Shown one piece after another: positions 24,003 through 32,669 of a stretch of DNA of 64,000 nucleotides (positions within the stretch are counted from its first letter, which is position 1; each line of letters begins with the position of its first letter). The stretch is from Palsa-504 sp963739615. Its GTDB lineage: Bacteria; Actinomycetota; Actinomycetes; Streptosporangiales; Streptosporangiaceae. Location of the stretch: contig CAVUBD010000012.1 in NCBI GenBank assembly GCA_963739615.1, forward strand, positions 1 through 64,000, given 5' to 3'. The position numbers and the translations under genes are program-made. The notes under the pieces are model-generated. The model saw nothing but the letters and a program-made list of their open reading frames with translations, searched no databases and was not told the DNA's origin.

Positions 24003-25346
24003 ATGCTCGATTCAGTGCTTGTCGCCAACCGCGCTGAGATTGCCAGGCGGGTGATACGGACGGCCCGCCGGATGGGAATCCGGGCCATCGCGGTGTACTC
24101 AGACGCTGACGCGGACCTGCCGTACGTCAGCGAGGCGGATGACGCCGCGCCCATCGGCCCCGCCCAGCCCGCCCGGAGCTACCTGGACGCCGCGGTCATC
24201 ATCGACGCGGCCCGCAAGACCGGAGCCGCGGCGGTGCACCCCGGCTACGGTTTCCTCGCCGAGAACGCGGACTTCGCCCGCCAGGTGATAGCCGCCGGCC
24301 TGACCTGGGTGGGTCCCGGCCCCGCGGCGATCGAGCAGATGGGCGACAAGATCCGGGCCAGGAACCTGATGGAGCGGGCCGGGGTGCCGGTGTCACCGGG
24401 CAGCCGGGAGCCCGTCACCGACGTGGCCGCGGCCCTCGCCGAGGCCGGCCGGATCGGCTACCCCGTCATGGTCAAGGCGGCGGCAGGCGGCGGCGGGATC
24501 GGCATGGGCGTAGCCGCGGGCCAGGCCGGGCTCCGCGTGGCCTTCGAGACGGCCAGGTCCCGCGCGGAGCGGTTCTTCGGCTCGCCCGAGATCTTGATCG
24601 AGCGCTATGTCGAGCACGCTCGTCACGTCGAGGTGCAGATCCTCGGCCTGGCGGACGGCCGCGTGCTCGCGCTCGGCGAGCGTGACTGCTCGGTGCAGCG
24701 GCGGCACCAGAAGGTCGCCGAGGAGACGCCGTCACCGGGTGTTTCTGCCGGGCTGCGCGAGCTGATGCTGGCCGCCGCCGTCCGGGCCGGGCAGGCGGTG
24801 GGATACCGGGGCGCCGGGACGGTCGAGTGCATGGTGGACGCCGCCGCCGGATCCTTCGTCTTCCTCGAGATGAACACCCGGCTGCAGGTCGAGCACCCGG
24901 TCACCGAGCTCGTCACCGGCATCGACCTGGTCGAGCAGCAGTTCCTCATCGCCGCGGGCGAGCCGCCCTCGTTCGACCCGGCCGCGGTCAGCCCGTCCGG
25001 GCACGCGCTCGAGCTGCGGGTCTATGCCGAGGACCCGGTCAGGTTCCTGCCCGGGCCCGGCCGGATAACCGAGTGGGAAGAACCCTCGGGCGAGGGTGTG
25101 CGGGTAGACGCCGGCTACCGGGCCGGCAATACCGTCACGCCGTTCTACGACCCGCTGCTGGCCAAGCTCTGCGTCCACGGCGCGGACCGCGATCAGGCGC
25201 TCGAGCGGGCCAGGCACGCGGTCGCCGCGTTCCGCATCGCCGGCCCGAAGACCAACCTGCTCTTTCACGCGGAGCTGCTGGCCAGCCCGGAATTCGTCAC
25301 CGGGGACTACGATACGTCCCTGGTGAGCAAGCTGCGTTCCACGTAG
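24003..25346 (+). CDS. Biotin carboxylase subunit of an acyl-CoA carboxylase
   Basis: A 447-residue ATP-grasp enzyme that carboxylates biotin on a carrier protein. Signatures: VLVANRAEIARRVIRTARRM, HPGYGFLAENADFA, MVKAAAGGGGIGM (ATP-grasp glycine loop), the ERDCSVQRRHQK and EETPS stretches, FLEMNTRLQVEHPVTEL and the C-terminal PFYDPLLAKL. It lacks a fused carrier, which fits an AccC-type stand-alone subunit. A separate 70-residue biotin carrier starts 29 bases downstream, so the two probably work together; no carboxyltransferase gene lies in the window. Confidence 0.9.
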   Translation: MLDSVLVANRAEIARRVIRTARRMGIRAIAVYSDADADLPYVSEADDAAPIGPAQPARSYLDAAVIIDAARKTGAAAVHPGYGFLAENADFARQVIAAGLTWVGPGPAAIEQMGDKIRARNLMERAGVPVSPGSREPVTDVAAALAEAGRIGYPVMVKAAAGGGGIGMGVAAGQAGLRVAFETARSRAERFFGSPEILIERYVEHARHVEVQILGLADGRVLALGERDCSVQRRHQKVAEETPSPGVSAGLRELMLAAAVRAGQAVGYRGAGTVECMVDAAAGSFVFLEMNTRLQVEHPVTELVTGIDLVEQQFLIAAGEPPSFDPAAVSPSGHALELRVYAEDPVRFLPGPGRITEWEEPSGEGVRVDAGYRAGNTVTPFYDPLLAKLCVHGADRDQALERARHAVAAFRIAGPKTNLLFHAELLASPEFVTGDYDTSLVSKLRST

Positions 25347-25375
25347 CACAAGGCCCGACAGATGAGGAGTCACCG

Positions 25376-25588
25376 GTGGCTGAGGTCCGCGCGGAGATGG
25401 TCGCGAACGTGTGGAAGGTGGTCGCGGCGGAAGGTGAGCACGTCGACGACGGTGACACGCTGGTGATCCTGGAGTCGATGAAGATGGAGATCCCGGTCCT
25501 GGCCGAAGGCCCGGGGGTGGTCGCGAAGTTGCACGTGGCCGAGGGTGATGCCGTCCAGGAGGGCGACCTGATCGCCGTCATCTCCTGA
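25376..25588 (+). CDS. Small biotinyl/lipoyl carrier protein (TB7.3-like)
   Basis: A 70-residue carrier from GTG 25376 with gatgaggag upstream. It is a single biotinyl domain: VAEVRAEMVANVWKVVAAEG, then ILESMKMEIP with the biotinylated Lys in MKM, and EGDAVQEGDLIAVIS. It matches the small biotin/lipoyl carriers of actinobacteria (M. tuberculosis Rv3221c, TB7.3), also found downstream of the sigH-rshA pair. Here a biotin carboxylase directly precedes it. Confidence 0.9.
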   Translation: MAEVRAEMVANVWKVVAAEGEHVDDGDTLVILESMKMEIPVLAEGPGVVAKLHVAEGDAVQEGDLIAVIS

Positions 25589-25599
25589 CCGGCTTGCGG

Positions 25600-27243
25600 C
25601 TAGACGCCGGTGGTTGTCCGCGGGTAGGCGATCTCGGCGTCGGTGACCACGTTGACCAGGTAGGGCGCGTCGGCGGCGAAGGCGCGGCGCAGGGCGGGGC
25701 CGATCGCGGCGGGAGTGGTGACCAGTTCGCCCGCGCCGCCCAGGGCGCGGGCCACCTCGTCATAACGGCAGCCCGGCTGCAGGTCGGCGGCAACGTCATA
25801 GCCGTACAGGGCGCGCATGGGGTGCCGTTCCAGGCCCCAGCCCGCGTTGTTCCCGCAGACGATGACCACGGGCAGCCGGTGCCGGACGAGCGTGTCGACG
25901 TCCATCAGCGAGAAGCCGGCCGCCCCGTCGCCGAGCATCAGGACGACCTGCGCGGACGGCCGCGCGAGCCGGGCCGCGATCGCGTAGCCGAGGCCGGTGC
26001 CCAGGCAGCCGAACGGCCCAGGGTCGAGCCAGCCGCCCGGCCGCCTAGGCTCGATGTACTTGCCGGCGAACGAGACGAAATCGCCGCCGTCGCCGATGAC
26101 GACCGCGTCGTCGTCGAGGACCTTGAGCAGCTCACCGTAGATGCGGGCCGGGTGCACCGGTTCAGCGTCGCTGGCCAGCAGCGGGGCGTCGGCGGCGTGC
26201 GCGGCCCTGGCCGCCGCGGCCAGCCGCGGCCCCCAGTCCGGGTCGGCCCCGGTCAGCGCGGCCGCCGGATGATCGGTCAGCTGGGTGAAGAACGCCGGCA
26301 GGTCACCCGCGGCCGACGCCGCCAGCGGCCGGTGCGTAGCGATCCCGCCCGGTGCGTCCGCCACGTGCACCACCTGCGCGGGCGCGTCCTTGGGGCCGAA
26401 CGAGCCATACCCGAGCCTGAAGTCGAGCGGCGTTCCGACCACGACGACCAGGTCAGCCTCGCGTAGCGCAGCTGACCTGGCCCGGGTGACCAGCAGGTCA
26501 TGCCCGGCGGGCAGTACCCCGCGGGCCTGTCCGTTGGTGATCACGGGCAGCCGGAGCTCTTCGGCCGCCCGGCGCGCCGCGTCCTCGGCACCGCCGAGCC
26601 AGACGTCGGACCCGGCCACAAGCACCGGCCGTCGCGCCACCCGCAGCAGCCGGGCGATCCGCTCGACGTCCGCCGCGTCCGGGACTGCGGCGTCCGGCGG
26701 TTCACCGGCCGGCGGTTCGGCTTCGGCCTGCCCGTAGATCGCCTCAAGGGAGATGTCGAGGAACACGGGCCCGCGATGCGGGCTCAGCGCCAGCCGGAAG
26801 GCCTCTTGCGCCGAGCTCGCCACCTTCGCCGTCTCGTGCTCGGTCCAGGCGGCCTTGGTGACCGGCGCGAGCAGCGGCGGGTGGTCGATCTCCTGCAGGC
26901 TGCCCGCGCCCCAGCGGTAGTCAGGAGCGCGCCCCGCGAGCAGCACGACCGGCGCTCCGTTGAACCACGCGGTCGTCACCGCGCTGACCGAGTTGGTGAC
27001 GCCCGGGCCCGCGGTCACCACGGCCAGGCCGGCCGTCCTGGTCAGCCGGGCGGTCGCCTCGGCCGCGAAGACAGCGGTCTGCTCGTGCCGCACGTCCACC
27101 AGCCGCAGCGGCGGGTCAGTCTTGACCGCGGCGTCGTAGAGCGGGAACACGTGCCCGCCGGACAGGGTGAACAAGGCCGACACGCCATGACGCCGTGCGA
27201 CCTCGATGGCGTGCAGGCCGCCATGACCGGATACCCGCACCAC
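25600..27243 (-). CDS. Thiamine pyrophosphate-dependent enzyme, acetolactate synthase-like
   Basis: About 547 residues from GTG 27243 or 27240; the ORF extends further upstream but in unlikely sequence. Three TPP-enzyme domains: the N-terminal PYR domain with HEQTAVFAAEATARLT (activating Glu), the central domain ending in VLVAGSDVWLGGAEDAA, and the PP domain with GDGGDFVSF, LGTGLGYAIAARLA and MLGDGAAGFSLMDVDTLVRH (the GDG...N metal/TPP site, N in GNNAGWG). The family includes acetolactate synthases, oxalyl-CoA decarboxylases and 2-hydroxyacyl-CoA lyases. The specific reaction is not clear. A TetR-type palindrome lies just upstream. Confidence 0.8.
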   Translation of the reverse strand: MVRVSGHGGLHAIEVARRHGVSALFTLSGGHVFPLYDAAVKTDPPLRLVDVRHEQTAVFAAEATARLTRTAGLAVVTAGPGVTNSVSAVTTAWFNGAPVVLLAGRAPDYRWGAGSLQEIDHPPLLAPVTKAAWTEHETAKVASSAQEAFRLALSPHRGPVFLDISLEAIYGQAEAEPPAGEPPDAAVPDAADVERIARLLRVARRPVLVAGSDVWLGGAEDAARRAAEELRLPVITNGQARGVLPAGHDLLVTRARSAALREADLVVVVGTPLDFRLGYGSFGPKDAPAQVVHVADAPGGIATHRPLAASAAGDLPAFFTQLTDHPAAALTGADPDWGPRLAAAARAAHAADAPLLASDAEPVHPARIYGELLKVLDDDAVVIGDGGDFVSFAGKYIEPRRPGGWLDPGPFGCLGTGLGYAIAARLARPSAQVVLMLGDGAAGFSLMDVDTLVRHRLPVVIVCGNNAGWGLERHPMRALYGYDVAADLQPGCRYDEVARALGGAGELVTTPAAIGPALRRAFAADAPYLVNVVTDAEIAYPRTTTGV

Positions 27244-27254
27244 GAAGGTGATGT

Positions 27255-27266
27255 TACCAGTCGGTA
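27255..27266. promoter_or_regulatory. Candidate TetR-type operator
   Basis: taccagtcggta, a TACC-N4-GGTA palindrome 12 bases upstream of the TPP enzyme's start, is the type of site bound by TetR-family repressors of acyl-CoA metabolism in actinomycetes. No TetR gene is in the window. The adjacent GntR gene is a less likely binder, since its family prefers other half-sites. Confidence 0.4.
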
Positions 27267-27343
27267 GGCAGACGCTCCAGGATCGTTCGTCAGTTATGGC
27301 TGCTGGAACGACCAAAAGTGACGAAGGATCTTCGGCGGCAGGC

Positions 27344-28114
27344 TCAGCGGCGCAGCCTGGTGACGAACTTGTACCTGTCGCCCCGGTACCACGATTGCGC
27401 CCATTCGACTGGCTCGCCGGTGACGTCGAACGCGTGCCTGGACAGCAGGAGCAGCGGCAGCCCCGCGTCCACCTCGAGCAGTTGCGCTTCATGCGGGTCG
27501 GCGAGCACCGTCTCGATCGTCTCCTCCGCCTCGGCCAGCTGAATGCCGTATCCCGAGCGCAGCGTCTCGTACAAGGACGTGTCCGGGTCGAGGAGCTTGC
27601 GCAGGCCCGGGAAGCGCCGGGCGGGCAGGTGCGAGGTGTCGATCGACATCGGCTCGCCGTCGGCGAGCCGTAGCCGGTGGATGCGCAGCGCCCGGCCCCC
27701 GGTGCGGATGCCGAGCAGTTCCGCGAGCGGCTCGTCCGTGGTGACGTACCCGATATCCAGGACCTTGGTCCGCGGGTGCAGGCCGTGCGCGCGCATGCCT
27801 TCTGTGTAGCTTGCGAGCTCGAGCAGCTGGGCCACCTTGGGTTTGGCGACGAAGGTGCCCTTGCCCTGCATGCGCAGCAGGCGGCCCTCGATGACGAGTT
27901 CGGCGAGCGCCTGCCGCACGGTGGTCCTGGACGTCCCGTAGTAGCGCGCGAGCTCTCGCTCCGGCGGGACCGGGCTGCCGGCGTCCAGGCTGGCGGTCAG
28001 CTCCAGCAGCTGGCGCTTCACCTGGTAGTACTTGGGCAACCTCGGTGGCACACCCGCGGGGGGCTCGCCGGGCGCGTCGGGCGCGTCGTCAGCTGGCAGC
28101 AGAGAAGCGGTCAT
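27344..28114 (-). CDS. GntR-family regulator with UTRA domain
   Basis: A 256-residue regulator from ATG 28114. Residues 27-95 are the winged helix (PKYYQVKRQLLELTASLDAG, ELARYYGTSRTTVRQALAEL, GRLLRMQGKGTFVAKPKV), and residues 110-250 are a UTRA effector domain (SIDTSHLPARRFPGL, AQSWYRGDRYKFVTRL). HutC/DasR-type members respond to sugar phosphates, histidine intermediates or similar small molecules; the effector is unknown. It is upstream of the TPP enzyme on the same strand with a gap of about 100 bases, so control of that gene is possible. Confidence 0.88.
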   Translation of the reverse strand: MTASLLPADDAPDAPGEPPAGVPPRLPKYYQVKRQLLELTASLDAGSPVPPERELARYYGTSRTTVRQALAELVIEGRLLRMQGKGTFVAKPKVAQLLELASYTEGMRAHGLHPRTKVLDIGYVTTDEPLAELLGIRTGGRALRIHRLRLADGEPMSIDTSHLPARRFPGLRKLLDPDTSLYETLRSGYGIQLAEAEETIETVLADPHEAQLLEVDAGLPLLLLSRHAFDVTGEPVEWAQSWYRGDRYKFVTRLRR

Positions 28115-28240
28115 CCGGAATCATTGCCTTAAGAATGGGTGAACGTCAACTCACACTATGGTCGCTCATCCGCGGCCGCGGCACGCTTGCCCCGGCCGCC
28201 GACCGGGAATCAATGACGCCCAAGATGCGATGATGGTGCT

Positions 28241-29731
28241 GTGCCCACGCTGAACGACCTGGCCAGAAGCCATACCGGCCTCGGAGACGCCGATGTGGAG
28301 TGGCTGCATTCGCTGGTATCGGACTGGCAGCTTCTCGCTGACCTGTCCTTCGCCGACCTGATCCTGTGGGCGCCGGCCAGTGACGGCACCGGCTGGCTGG
28401 CGATCGCCCAGATGCGCCCGACCACCGGGCCGACGTCGCTCCAGGATGACGTGGTCGGGACGTTCGCGGGCCCAGAGGACCAGCGGCTGCTTGACGTGGC
28501 CAGGAACGAGCGGCGGATCTGGCGGGAAAGCGACCCGGACTGGACGACCGGCGTGCCGGTGCGCACCGAGGGCATTCCGGTGACGCGTGCGAACCGGGTG
28601 ATCGCCGTCATCGAGCGGTGCACCAACCTGAACTCGGCCCGCACCCCGAGCCGGCTCGAGCTCACCTACGTGCAGGGCGCCGACGACCTGGCCAGGATGG
28701 TGGCGGAAGGGACGTTTCCCTTCCCTGGAGCGGACGCGATGCTGGTCAGGTCGCCGCGAGTCGGCGACGGGCTGCTCAGGCTGGGCAAGTCGGGGCGTGT
28801 CACCTACGCGAGCCCGAACGCCCAGTCGGCTTACCGCCGCCTCGGCCTGGCCGCCGACCTGATCGGGTCGGAACTCGGCGTGGTCACGGCGGGGCTCTGC
28901 GCGTCGGATGAGCCGCTGGATGAGTCGCTGATGGTGGTGGCCACCGGCCGCGCACCGCGGGTGGCGGAGGTCGACGGGAACGGGTCTGTGGTCCAGCTGC
29001 GGTCGATTCCGCTGACCGTCGGCGGGAACCGGACCGGCGCCCTGGTCCTGGTGCGGGACGTCACCGAGCTGCGCCGCCGTGAGCGGGAGCTGATGACCAA
29101 GGACGCGACGATCAGGGAGATCCATCACCGGGTCAAGAACAACCTGCAGACCGTGGCCGCGCTGCTGCGGCTGCAGGCGCGGCGGCTCCGCGCGCCCGAA
29201 GCCCGCGCCGCGCTGGAGGAGGCGGTCCGCCGGGTGGGGTCGATCGCGGTCGTGCACGAGACGCTGTCGCACGCGCCCGAGGAAATCGTCAATTTCGATG
29301 ACGTTGCGGACCGGGTGGCGATGATGGCCGGCGAGGTGTCGGCCGCCGAGTTCCGGGTGCGGCCGAAGCTCACAGGCTCGTTCGGCCTGCTGCCTTCGTG
29401 GGTGGCGACCCCGCTGGCCATGGTCTTGACCGAGCTGCTGCAGAACGCGCTGCAGCACGGTTTCCCGTGCGCCGCGAAGGAAGACGGGCTGCTCGAGGTC
29501 GCGGCGGTACGCGAGCCGGAGCGGCTGATCGTCACCGTCGCGGACAGCGGGGTCGGCCTGCCCGATGATTTCGACCTGGACTCGACCACGAGCCTGGGCC
29601 TGCAGATCGTCCGGACGCTGGTCGTGGGCGAGCTCGGCGGGCGGCTGCGGATCACGCCGCGGCCGGGCGGCGGCACCGAAGCCGTGGTGGACCTTCCGGT
29701 CGGCTACGAGCCAGCCCCGGCCCGCACCTGA
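28241..29731 (+). CDS. pdtaS: Sensor histidine kinase PdtaS-like
   Basis: A 496-residue soluble kinase from GTG 28241. It has an N-terminal GAF-like domain (residues 1-140), a PAS-like domain (about 165-280), a HisKA_2 phosphoacceptor block IREIHHRVKNNLQTVAALLR (His in HHRVKNN), and a HATPase with TELLQNALQHG (N box), VADSGVGLPDDFD (G1) and TSLGLQIVRTLV (G2). In M. tuberculosis PdtaS phosphorylates the RNA-binding antiterminator PdtaR and lies beside whiB1, as here. PdtaR is not in the window. Confidence 0.88.
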   Translation: MPTLNDLARSHTGLGDADVEWLHSLVSDWQLLADLSFADLILWAPASDGTGWLAIAQMRPTTGPTSLQDDVVGTFAGPEDQRLLDVARNERRIWRESDPDWTTGVPVRTEGIPVTRANRVIAVIERCTNLNSARTPSRLELTYVQGADDLARMVAEGTFPFPGADAMLVRSPRVGDGLLRLGKSGRVTYASPNAQSAYRRLGLAADLIGSELGVVTAGLCASDEPLDESLMVVATGRAPRVAEVDGNGSVVQLRSIPLTVGGNRTGALVLVRDVTELRRRERELMTKDATIREIHHRVKNNLQTVAALLRLQARRLRAPEARAALEEAVRRVGSIAVVHETLSHAPEEIVNFDDVADRVAMMAGEVSAAEFRVRPKLTGSFGLLPSWVATPLAMVLTELLQNALQHGFPCAAKEDGLLEVAAVREPERLIVTVADSGVGLPDDFDLDSTTSLGLQIVRTLVVGELGGRLRITPRPGGGTEAVVDLPVGYEPAPART

Positions 29732-29737
29732 CGCCCG

Positions 29738-30001
29738 TTATGCGTGCGCGCGGGCGCGGAGCCTGATCGTGCGGCGCTTGAGCGCCCGCCGCTCATCCTC
29801 GCTCAACCCGCCCCAGACCCCGGCGTCCTGCCCGGAGTCGATGGCCCAGCGCAGGCACTCTTGCATCACCGAGCACCGACGGCACACCTGTTTGGCTTCC
29901 TCGATCTGGAGTAGCGCAGGACCGCTGTTCCCGATCGGGAAGAACAGCTCAGGGTCCACCTCACGGCAGCCGGCTTCGTGACGCCAGTCCACGATGTCCA
30001 C
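29738..30001 (-). CDS. whiB1: WhiB-family iron-sulfur regulator, WhiB1-like
   Basis: An 87-residue protein with the four-cysteine cluster site Cys12, Cys40, Cys43, Cys49 (VCRRCSVMQEC), the GVWGG turn at 61-65 and a basic C-terminal KRRTIRLRARAHA. WhiB1 proteins bind a nitric-oxide-sensitive [4Fe-4S] cluster and the primary sigma factor. Assignment to WhiB1 follows from its position beside pdtaS. It ends 6 bases from pdtaS, convergently. Confidence 0.92.
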   Translation of the reverse strand: MDIVDWRHEAGCREVDPELFFPIGNSGPALLQIEEAKQVCRRCSVMQECLRWAIDSGQDAGVWGGLSEDERRALKRRTIRLRARAHA

Positions 30002-30374
30002 TCCTTCTTGGCCGCCGACCGCAAGCGACTGCGTCCGGTATGCGCGTCTATCTTCAGCTTGTGAAGCATTTCACTAGCTTTGCCGTAGTGCCTCAGTGAT
30101 CCCAAGTCTCCCGGGACCGTCATGATGCCGGGCAGGAAACAAGTCCCGGTCGCCCCGCGACCGAACATGCTTCCGAAGGCGACTTGCCTGCCATCTGAGC
30201 GGATGACACGGACGAGGCGCCCCCGCGCCAGGCATCACGTCAAGCCTCTCAACGTCGGTTGACAAGCGCAAGGGGCCACGACGAACCGTCAGGTTAATTT
30301 GATGTCAGATCGATCACATTTTGCTCTCGCCGCTTCACTAGCAACATTAGCCGCCCTCAGCTGGGCACTTAGCG
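30002..30374 (-). promoter_or_regulatory. Upstream region of whiB1
   Basis: About 370 bases without a gene. It fits a long 5' untranslated leader, as known for whiB1 in mycobacteria, and holds a CRP-like palindrome at 30303-30318. The stretch around 30290-30330 is AT-rich compared with the window. Confidence 0.5.
30303..30318. promoter_or_regulatory. Candidate CRP site upstream of whiB1
   Basis: tgtcagatcgatcaca matches the actinobacterial CRP consensus TGTGA-N6-TCACA at nine of ten positions. whiB1 of M. tuberculosis is a known CRP (Rv3676) target. The site lies about 300 bases before the start codon, consistent only if the leader is long. Confidence 0.45.
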
Positions 30375-31352
30375 TCACACCACGACGCGGAGCGCGTGCG
30401 GCACGAACTGAAATTTAACGGCCTCGATTTCACCGAGATATTCGCCATCAACCTGAAACGCGATCGGCCGGGCCGAGCGGACGGTCAGTGACTGCTCGCC
30501 GTGCACCGTCGTCAGGTACCGGCCCCGCGGCGGCCGGCTGCGGATCAGCAGCATCTGCAGGACCGCGTTGTAGATGGTGGCCAGGCTGACCCGGCGCAGC
30601 GCCAGCAGGTCCAGGCCGGAATTGAAATCGGGATGCGGAAAGGGCAGCACCGCACGGCCGCGGTAATAGGTCCACGGCGAGCGGTTCGTGATGATGGTGA
30701 GGAACAGGTCATCGATCGGCGGCTGCCCGTCGCGTTCCACCGTCAGGGCCGGCGTCCGCCGGTCCGTCCCCCGGTAGAGGTGCCGCACCATCGTCCGCAG
30801 AAACAGCGAGGTGCTCTCCTTGCGGCCCGAGGCGCGCAGTCGCTCCACTTCGTACACCACCTCGGCGTCCATGCCGAGGCCGGCGCTGAAGGTGAAATAC
30901 CTGTCGCCGGCCAGCCCGAGCCCTATCGTCCGGTAACGGCCCGCCGCGATGACCTCCCTGACCCTGCGTATCGCGGTGGCGGCGTCGGCCGGCAGGCCGA
31001 GCGCCCGGGCGAACACGTTGGCCCCGCCGCCGGGTATGACCGCGATCAGCGGCAGCTGGCGCCCGCCCGCCCCCGCCTGCTCGCCCGCCCCCGCGTCAGG
31101 GCCGCCCTCCGCCGCCGCGGCGTCCCGGTCCCGGCTCATCACCCCGTTCACGACCTCGTTGATCGAGCCGTCGCCGCCGAGCACGATAATGAGCTCACCG
31201 GGCGCCGACGCGGCCAGCTCGCGAGCGTGGCCGCGGTACTTGGTACGTTCAACGTCTAGATCGACCAGGCCGGCGAGCGAGCGGACCGTCAGGTCGATGA
31301 TGGTCCCCGTCATCGACGTCGCATGCGGGTTAGCAATCAGAATGCCGCGCAC
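30375..31352 (-). CDS. Diacylglycerol/sphingosine-type lipid kinase
   Basis: A 325-residue DAGK-catalytic protein from GTG 31352. Visible: the nucleotide site IIVLGGDGSINEVVNGVM near residue 58, IPGGGANVFARALGLP (usually PGGT; here Gly replaces Thr), FSAGLGMDAEVV, and the C-terminal AFQVDGEYLGE. A Gly/Ala-rich insertion (about residues 78-98) lies between the first two motifs. It phosphorylates a membrane lipid such as diacylglycerol, using ATP, at the cytoplasmic face. Confidence 0.85.
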   Translation of the reverse strand: MRGILIANPHATSMTGTIIDLTVRSLAGLVDLDVERTKYRGHARELAASAPGELIIVLGGDGSINEVVNGVMSRDRDAAAAEGGPDAGAGEQAGAGGRQLPLIAVIPGGGANVFARALGLPADAATAIRRVREVIAAGRYRTIGLGLAGDRYFTFSAGLGMDAEVVYEVERLRASGRKESTSLFLRTMVRHLYRGTDRRTPALTVERDGQPPIDDLFLTIITNRSPWTYYRGRAVLPFPHPDFNSGLDLLALRRVSLATIYNAVLQMLLIRSRPPRGRYLTTVHGEQSLTVRSARPIAFQVDGEYLGEIEAVKFQFVPHALRVVV

Positions 31353-31425
31353 TTACCTAGGTTAGTCGCCGCTTAAGCTGGGAACATGTGCGGCCCCCGG
31401 ATCAGGGACGGATGGGTGTGAGGTA

Positions 31426-31815
31426 ATGCTGACGCAGGCCACTGGCGCTCGTCCGGTAGCGCTCCGCCTGGCCGCGGCCGCGCAGGCGGCGGAGGCGGCA
31501 GGCCTGGTCGTGGCGGGGGTGTTCGCCGCCATGGCCACCGCCGACGGCCAGTCTTACCAGATGGCCAGCGGGATCGCGCTGACCCTGATCACCTTCTGCA
31601 CCGCCGTCACCCTCGCCACGTTCGCCTGGGCGCTGGACCGGGCCAGGCCATGGGCCAGGACGCCGGTGGTGATGACTCAGCTCTTCGTCGGCGGCGCCGG
31701 CCTGTACCTGGTGTTCGGGCACCGCCTCGACTGGGGCGTGCCCGCCTTGCTCCTCGCGGTCGGCTGCCTGGCCGGGCTGTTCACCCCGGCCAGCCTGCGG
31801 GCCCTGAGCCGCTGA
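31426..31815 (+). CDS. Integral membrane protein, four TM segments
   Basis: A 129-residue protein with four hydrophobic helices (ALRLAAAAQAAEAAGLVVAG; GIALTLITFCTAVTLATFAW; VVMTQLFVGGAGLYLVFG; ALLLAVGCLAGLFTPASL) and short loops. It resembles small actinobacterial membrane proteins of unknown function found near lipid kinases. Start ATG 31426. Convergent with sigF 11 bases away. Confidence 0.75.
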   Translation: MLTQATGARPVALRLAAAAQAAEAAGLVVAGVFAAMATADGQSYQMASGIALTLITFCTAVTLATFAWALDRARPWARTPVVMTQLFVGGAGLYLVFGHRLDWGVPALLLAVGCLAGLFTPASLRALSR

Positions 31816-31826
31816 GAAAGAGCGGC

Positions 31827-32669
31827 TCAGTCTTCGGTGGTGAGTCCCTCCCTGAGCTGGGCCAGCGTCCGGGCCAGCAGCCGGGACACGTGCATCTGGG
31901 AGATGCCGAGCTCGGTGGCGATCTGCAACTGGGTCATGTTGCCGAAGAACCTGAGCAGCAGGATCTTCTTCTCGCGCGGCGGTAGCTGCTCGAGCAGCGG
32001 CTTCAGGGATTCCCGGTATTCGACGCCCTCGAGCGCGTCGTCGACCATGCCGAGTGAGTCCGAGACCGCGGGCGCGTCCTCGTCGCCCGAATCGGGGGCG
32101 TCCAGCGACACGGTCGAGTAGGCGTTGGCCGACTCGAGCCCCTCAAGCACCTCTTCCTCGCTCATCTGCAGGTGCGCGGCGAGTTCGCTGACCGTGGGGG
32201 CGCGTCCTTCCCGCTGGGCGAGGTCGCCGATGGCCTTGGTCAGGGACAGCTTGAGTTCCTGCAGGCGTCGCGGCACCCGCACCGCCCAGCCCTTATCCCT
32301 GAAGTGCCGCTTGATCTCGCCCACGATGGTGGGCGTGGCGTAGGTGGAGAATTCCACGCCGCGCTCGAGATCGAACCGGTCGATCGACTTGATCAGGCCG
32401 ATGGTCGCGACCTGGGTCAGGTCGTCCAGCCACTCGCCCCGGTTGCGGAACCGGCGCGCGAGGTACTCCACAAGCGGCAGGTGCAGCTCGACGAGGTAGC
32501 CCCTGATCCGGGCGCGTTCCGGGTCATCTGGCGGCAGTACCGCGAGCCGCTCGAAGAGCTCCCTGGCCCGGGCCCGGTCGGGCGAGCCTCGCTCGACCCG
32601 CACCACCTCCGCGGTGGCCTGGGCAACCTCGAAATCCTCGGTCACCTGGACCTCGAACTCGCTGCTCAC
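31827..32669 (-). CDS. sigF: Stress/sporulation sigma factor, SigF/SigB family
   Basis: A 280-residue group 3 sigma factor from GTG 32669. Region 2: YLVELHLPLVEYLARRFRNR, LDDLTQVATIGLIKSIDRFD, FSTYATPTIVGEIKRHFRDK. Region 3: REGRAPTVSELAAHLQMSEE. Region 4: LPPREKKILLLRFFGNMTQL, IATELGISQMHVSRLLARTL. It follows an anti-sigma kinase gene with a GTGA overlap, the standard partner-switching arrangement. No anti-anti-sigma gene is adjacent. Confidence 0.93.
   Translation of the reverse strand: MSSEFEVQVTEDFEVAQATAEVVRVERGSPDRARARELFERLAVLPPDDPERARIRGYLVELHLPLVEYLARRFRNRGEWLDDLTQVATIGLIKSIDRFDLERGVEFSTYATPTIVGEIKRHFRDKGWAVRVPRRLQELKLSLTKAIGDLAQREGRAPTVSELAAHLQMSEEEVLEGLESANAYSTVSLDAPDSGDEDAPAVSDSLGMVDDALEGVEYRESLKPLLEQLPPREKKILLLRFFGNMTQLQIATELGISQMHVSRLLARTLAQLREGLTTED

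Noticed and set aside
27267..27492. N-terminal extension of the TPP enzyme to 27492
   Set aside because: The extra residues (Arg/Ser/Cys-rich) do not resemble the family and run through the promoter and a TetR-type palindrome; GTG 27243/27240 fits better.
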